Below the pieces are notes generated by a model. That model did not search any database and was not told where the DNA came from. It worked only from the letters and a program-made list of their open reading frames with translations. This document shows positions 62,431 to 64,000 of a stretch of DNA of 64,000 nt, one piece after another. The position numbers and the translations under genes are program-made. Where the stretch lies: NCBI GenBank assembly GCA_007844125.1, contig CM017561.1, positions 24,309,702 to 24,373,701 of the forward strand, given 5' to 3'. The stretch is from Sinonovacula constricta (Eukaryota; Mollusca; Bivalvia; Cardiida; Solecurtidae). Every line of letters begins with the position of its first letter. The first letter of the stretch is position 1.

Positions 62431-64000
62431 CTGTAAGCAAATTAAAAGATTACAAATGCTTACTAGATGATCCTCTGCAAGGCATGTGTTCCATTTCCGA
62501 GAAAGATAAACAGATAAAGCAACTTTCAAACAAATATATGCTGCTAGACCAGACAAGTTCAGATCTATTGTCCTTTAGACTTGAAATTGCAGACTTTTTA
62601 ACAGCTCTCTTCCAAACATCATTCTTTACAGATAGACCTCCCTTGACTAGAAAAAACCCTTTGTCCAATTTTCAAGAAAGTCTCACAACTTACTTATCTT
62701 ACCCAACCTGCCATTACTCCACCTACTTATCTCTGTAGCCTGCATTGTGTGCAAAACATTCGTAGAATCTCAAGGAGAACTATTATTTCTAATTCTGTTT
62801 TCCCTTTACATTAATGACATGACAGATGGTGAAGGGAACAGTTACTTAAATGGTGTAAGGTCACTAATTTTATGTGTTGATTACATGTTATTAGCTGGGG
62901 CCTCAATTGAAGAGCTGCAATGCAAATACACTGGCATCATATTATAATAAATGAAATCTGCATGTAAAGTGAAAAGTTAATGTCTTTTTAACAAGAAGGT
63001 CGTGATGGTCGTATAACACTCACCATTGTGCTGCAGAGATGTAGTAAATCATGTTTTTAAGCAGGCAGAATAACTGAAATTATTTCCAGCAATATTCACA
63101 AGCATCACTTTATTTAAATACTTATAATACAAATATGTTATTTGAAAAAAAAAAAATGGAAGTTTTTGTTGATGATGGTTAACCAGGGTATCACATGAAA
63201 GGCAGAAAAGTCAACATACACTCAATAGAGCACAGCCATAAAACAAGAGTAAAACAAATGAAAGGACCTACTTGCACTTAGGGATTATGTGTGAATTCTA
63301 GTGCTGAGTCGATGTTGTCGCACATGTAATTGACATAACTTTGTCAACTTGATTTAAGGAATATACAGAGTTAGTACATTGTTGATGGATTTTTCTAATA
63401 TGTAAGATTACTATGGTTAAGTGTTTTTATTTCCAATTTACTACATACTTGCGTATCTAACATACAAATATATGACACATAAGTCTATCCATAATTTTAG
63501 AAATCAGTGTGCATTTTGGCCGTTCCTTTGCCTATTTTGCCAAGAAAAATGTAAGCATGAGAAAGAAACTGGAAAAGAGTTCATTTCAATATCATTTTGC
63601 ATATAATACTGATGCCTCTATTGAGGAGTGCATTTCTTCTAACAATACCCCATTAAAATGTGCTGGTAAAATGTTGTCAACCTTTAACATTAAGTTTATC
63701 TTTATATGTTTCTTTATCTCCTTTTGTATCAAGAACTGACAGTAACTCTATTTTACATTTACATTATGAAAACTGTACCTGCAAGTAATGTTATCTAGGT
63801 TAGACACTAGGTATTTTCCTGATTCCTATTTAGCTGACTTTGTTTGAATCACTGTTTTATTGTTAGTGTTGATCCCCTAATTTTTTAAAATGACCCACAG
63901 TGACTCGTATTTGGGATCATGAAAAACCCCACAAAAATGTCAGGCTCAGAGAAAATGATGTCGAAATGAAGGGGGGTTTTATGGCAGTTGATCAGTGTGT
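62431..64000. other. 5' flank or 5' intron of the Kelch-like gene
   Basis: An acceptor at 62432-62431 (minus strand) implies a non-coding exon further up, which I cannot place. A reverse-transcriptase remnant lies at 62747-62947. 62948-64000 has no recognised feature. Confidence 0.55.
62747..62947 (+). pseudogene. LINE reverse transcriptase remnant
   Basis: The frame reads SQGELLFLILFSLYINDMTD and later CVDYMLLAGASIEELQ, which match the QG(D/E)xLSPLLFSLYINDM and YADDMVLLAESIEELQ blocks of LINE RTs. The YADD aspartates are lost (VDYM), so it is inactive. Confidence 0.6.

Noticed and set aside
62484..62738. 84-codon plus-strand open frame upstream of the Kelch gene
   Set aside because: No recognisable domain; overlaps the Kelch gene's splice acceptor region.

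Overview
The window is AT-rich, intron-rich animal DNA, most likely from a bivalve mollusc. The organism call is inference. It rests on tRNA-derived SINEs with (AAAC)n tails, on pearl/HINE-like elements whose ~144-bp tandem cores sit between conserved hairpin ends, and on short palindromic repeats of a kind I associate with bivalve genomes. There is no sign of prokaryotic organisation.

Two protein-coding genes are supported, and they converge tail to tail. (1) On the + strand an SRPK-family SR-protein kinase covers 1114-51692. Fourteen coding exons can be joined with consistent phase and give 697 visible residues; the exon(s) with the start codon lie upstream of the window. The kinase domain is split, as usual in SRPKs, by a ~300-residue spacer. 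(2) On the - strand a BTB-BACK-Kelch protein of 571 aa, most like the KLHL24/KLHL35/KLHL6 group, is encoded by two coding exons (62430-62240 and 61581-60057).

Layout: 1-26232 holds SRPK introns with mobile elements and a 3-kb 64-bp satellite (17205-20260). 22902-24040 holds a degenerate pearl-like element followed directly by a 56-bp minisatellite. 26321-32599 holds a long perfect-type hairpin, a 34-bp minisatellite and a 1-kb TIR element. 32201-32614 is an exact six-copy 69-bp array that duplicates a 3' splice site. 32688-34114 is an intron with minor-spliceosome (U12-type) signals. 34115-51692 holds the remaining SRPK exons, with SINEs, pearl-like elements and a 5'-truncated LINE in the introns. 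51693-60056 is 3' UTR and intergenic DNA with one intact SINE. 60057-64000 is the Kelch gene and its upstream flank.

The strongest observations concern the splicing of the SRPK gene itself. One 88-nt exon has six tandem copies of its own acceptor, each fused to a donor-like CAG|GTGAGG, on its 5' side, and a U12-type intron on its 3' side. SRPKs phosphorylate splicing factors, so both could affect the kinase's own dosage; that link is inference. No wholly unknown multi-gene system was seen.
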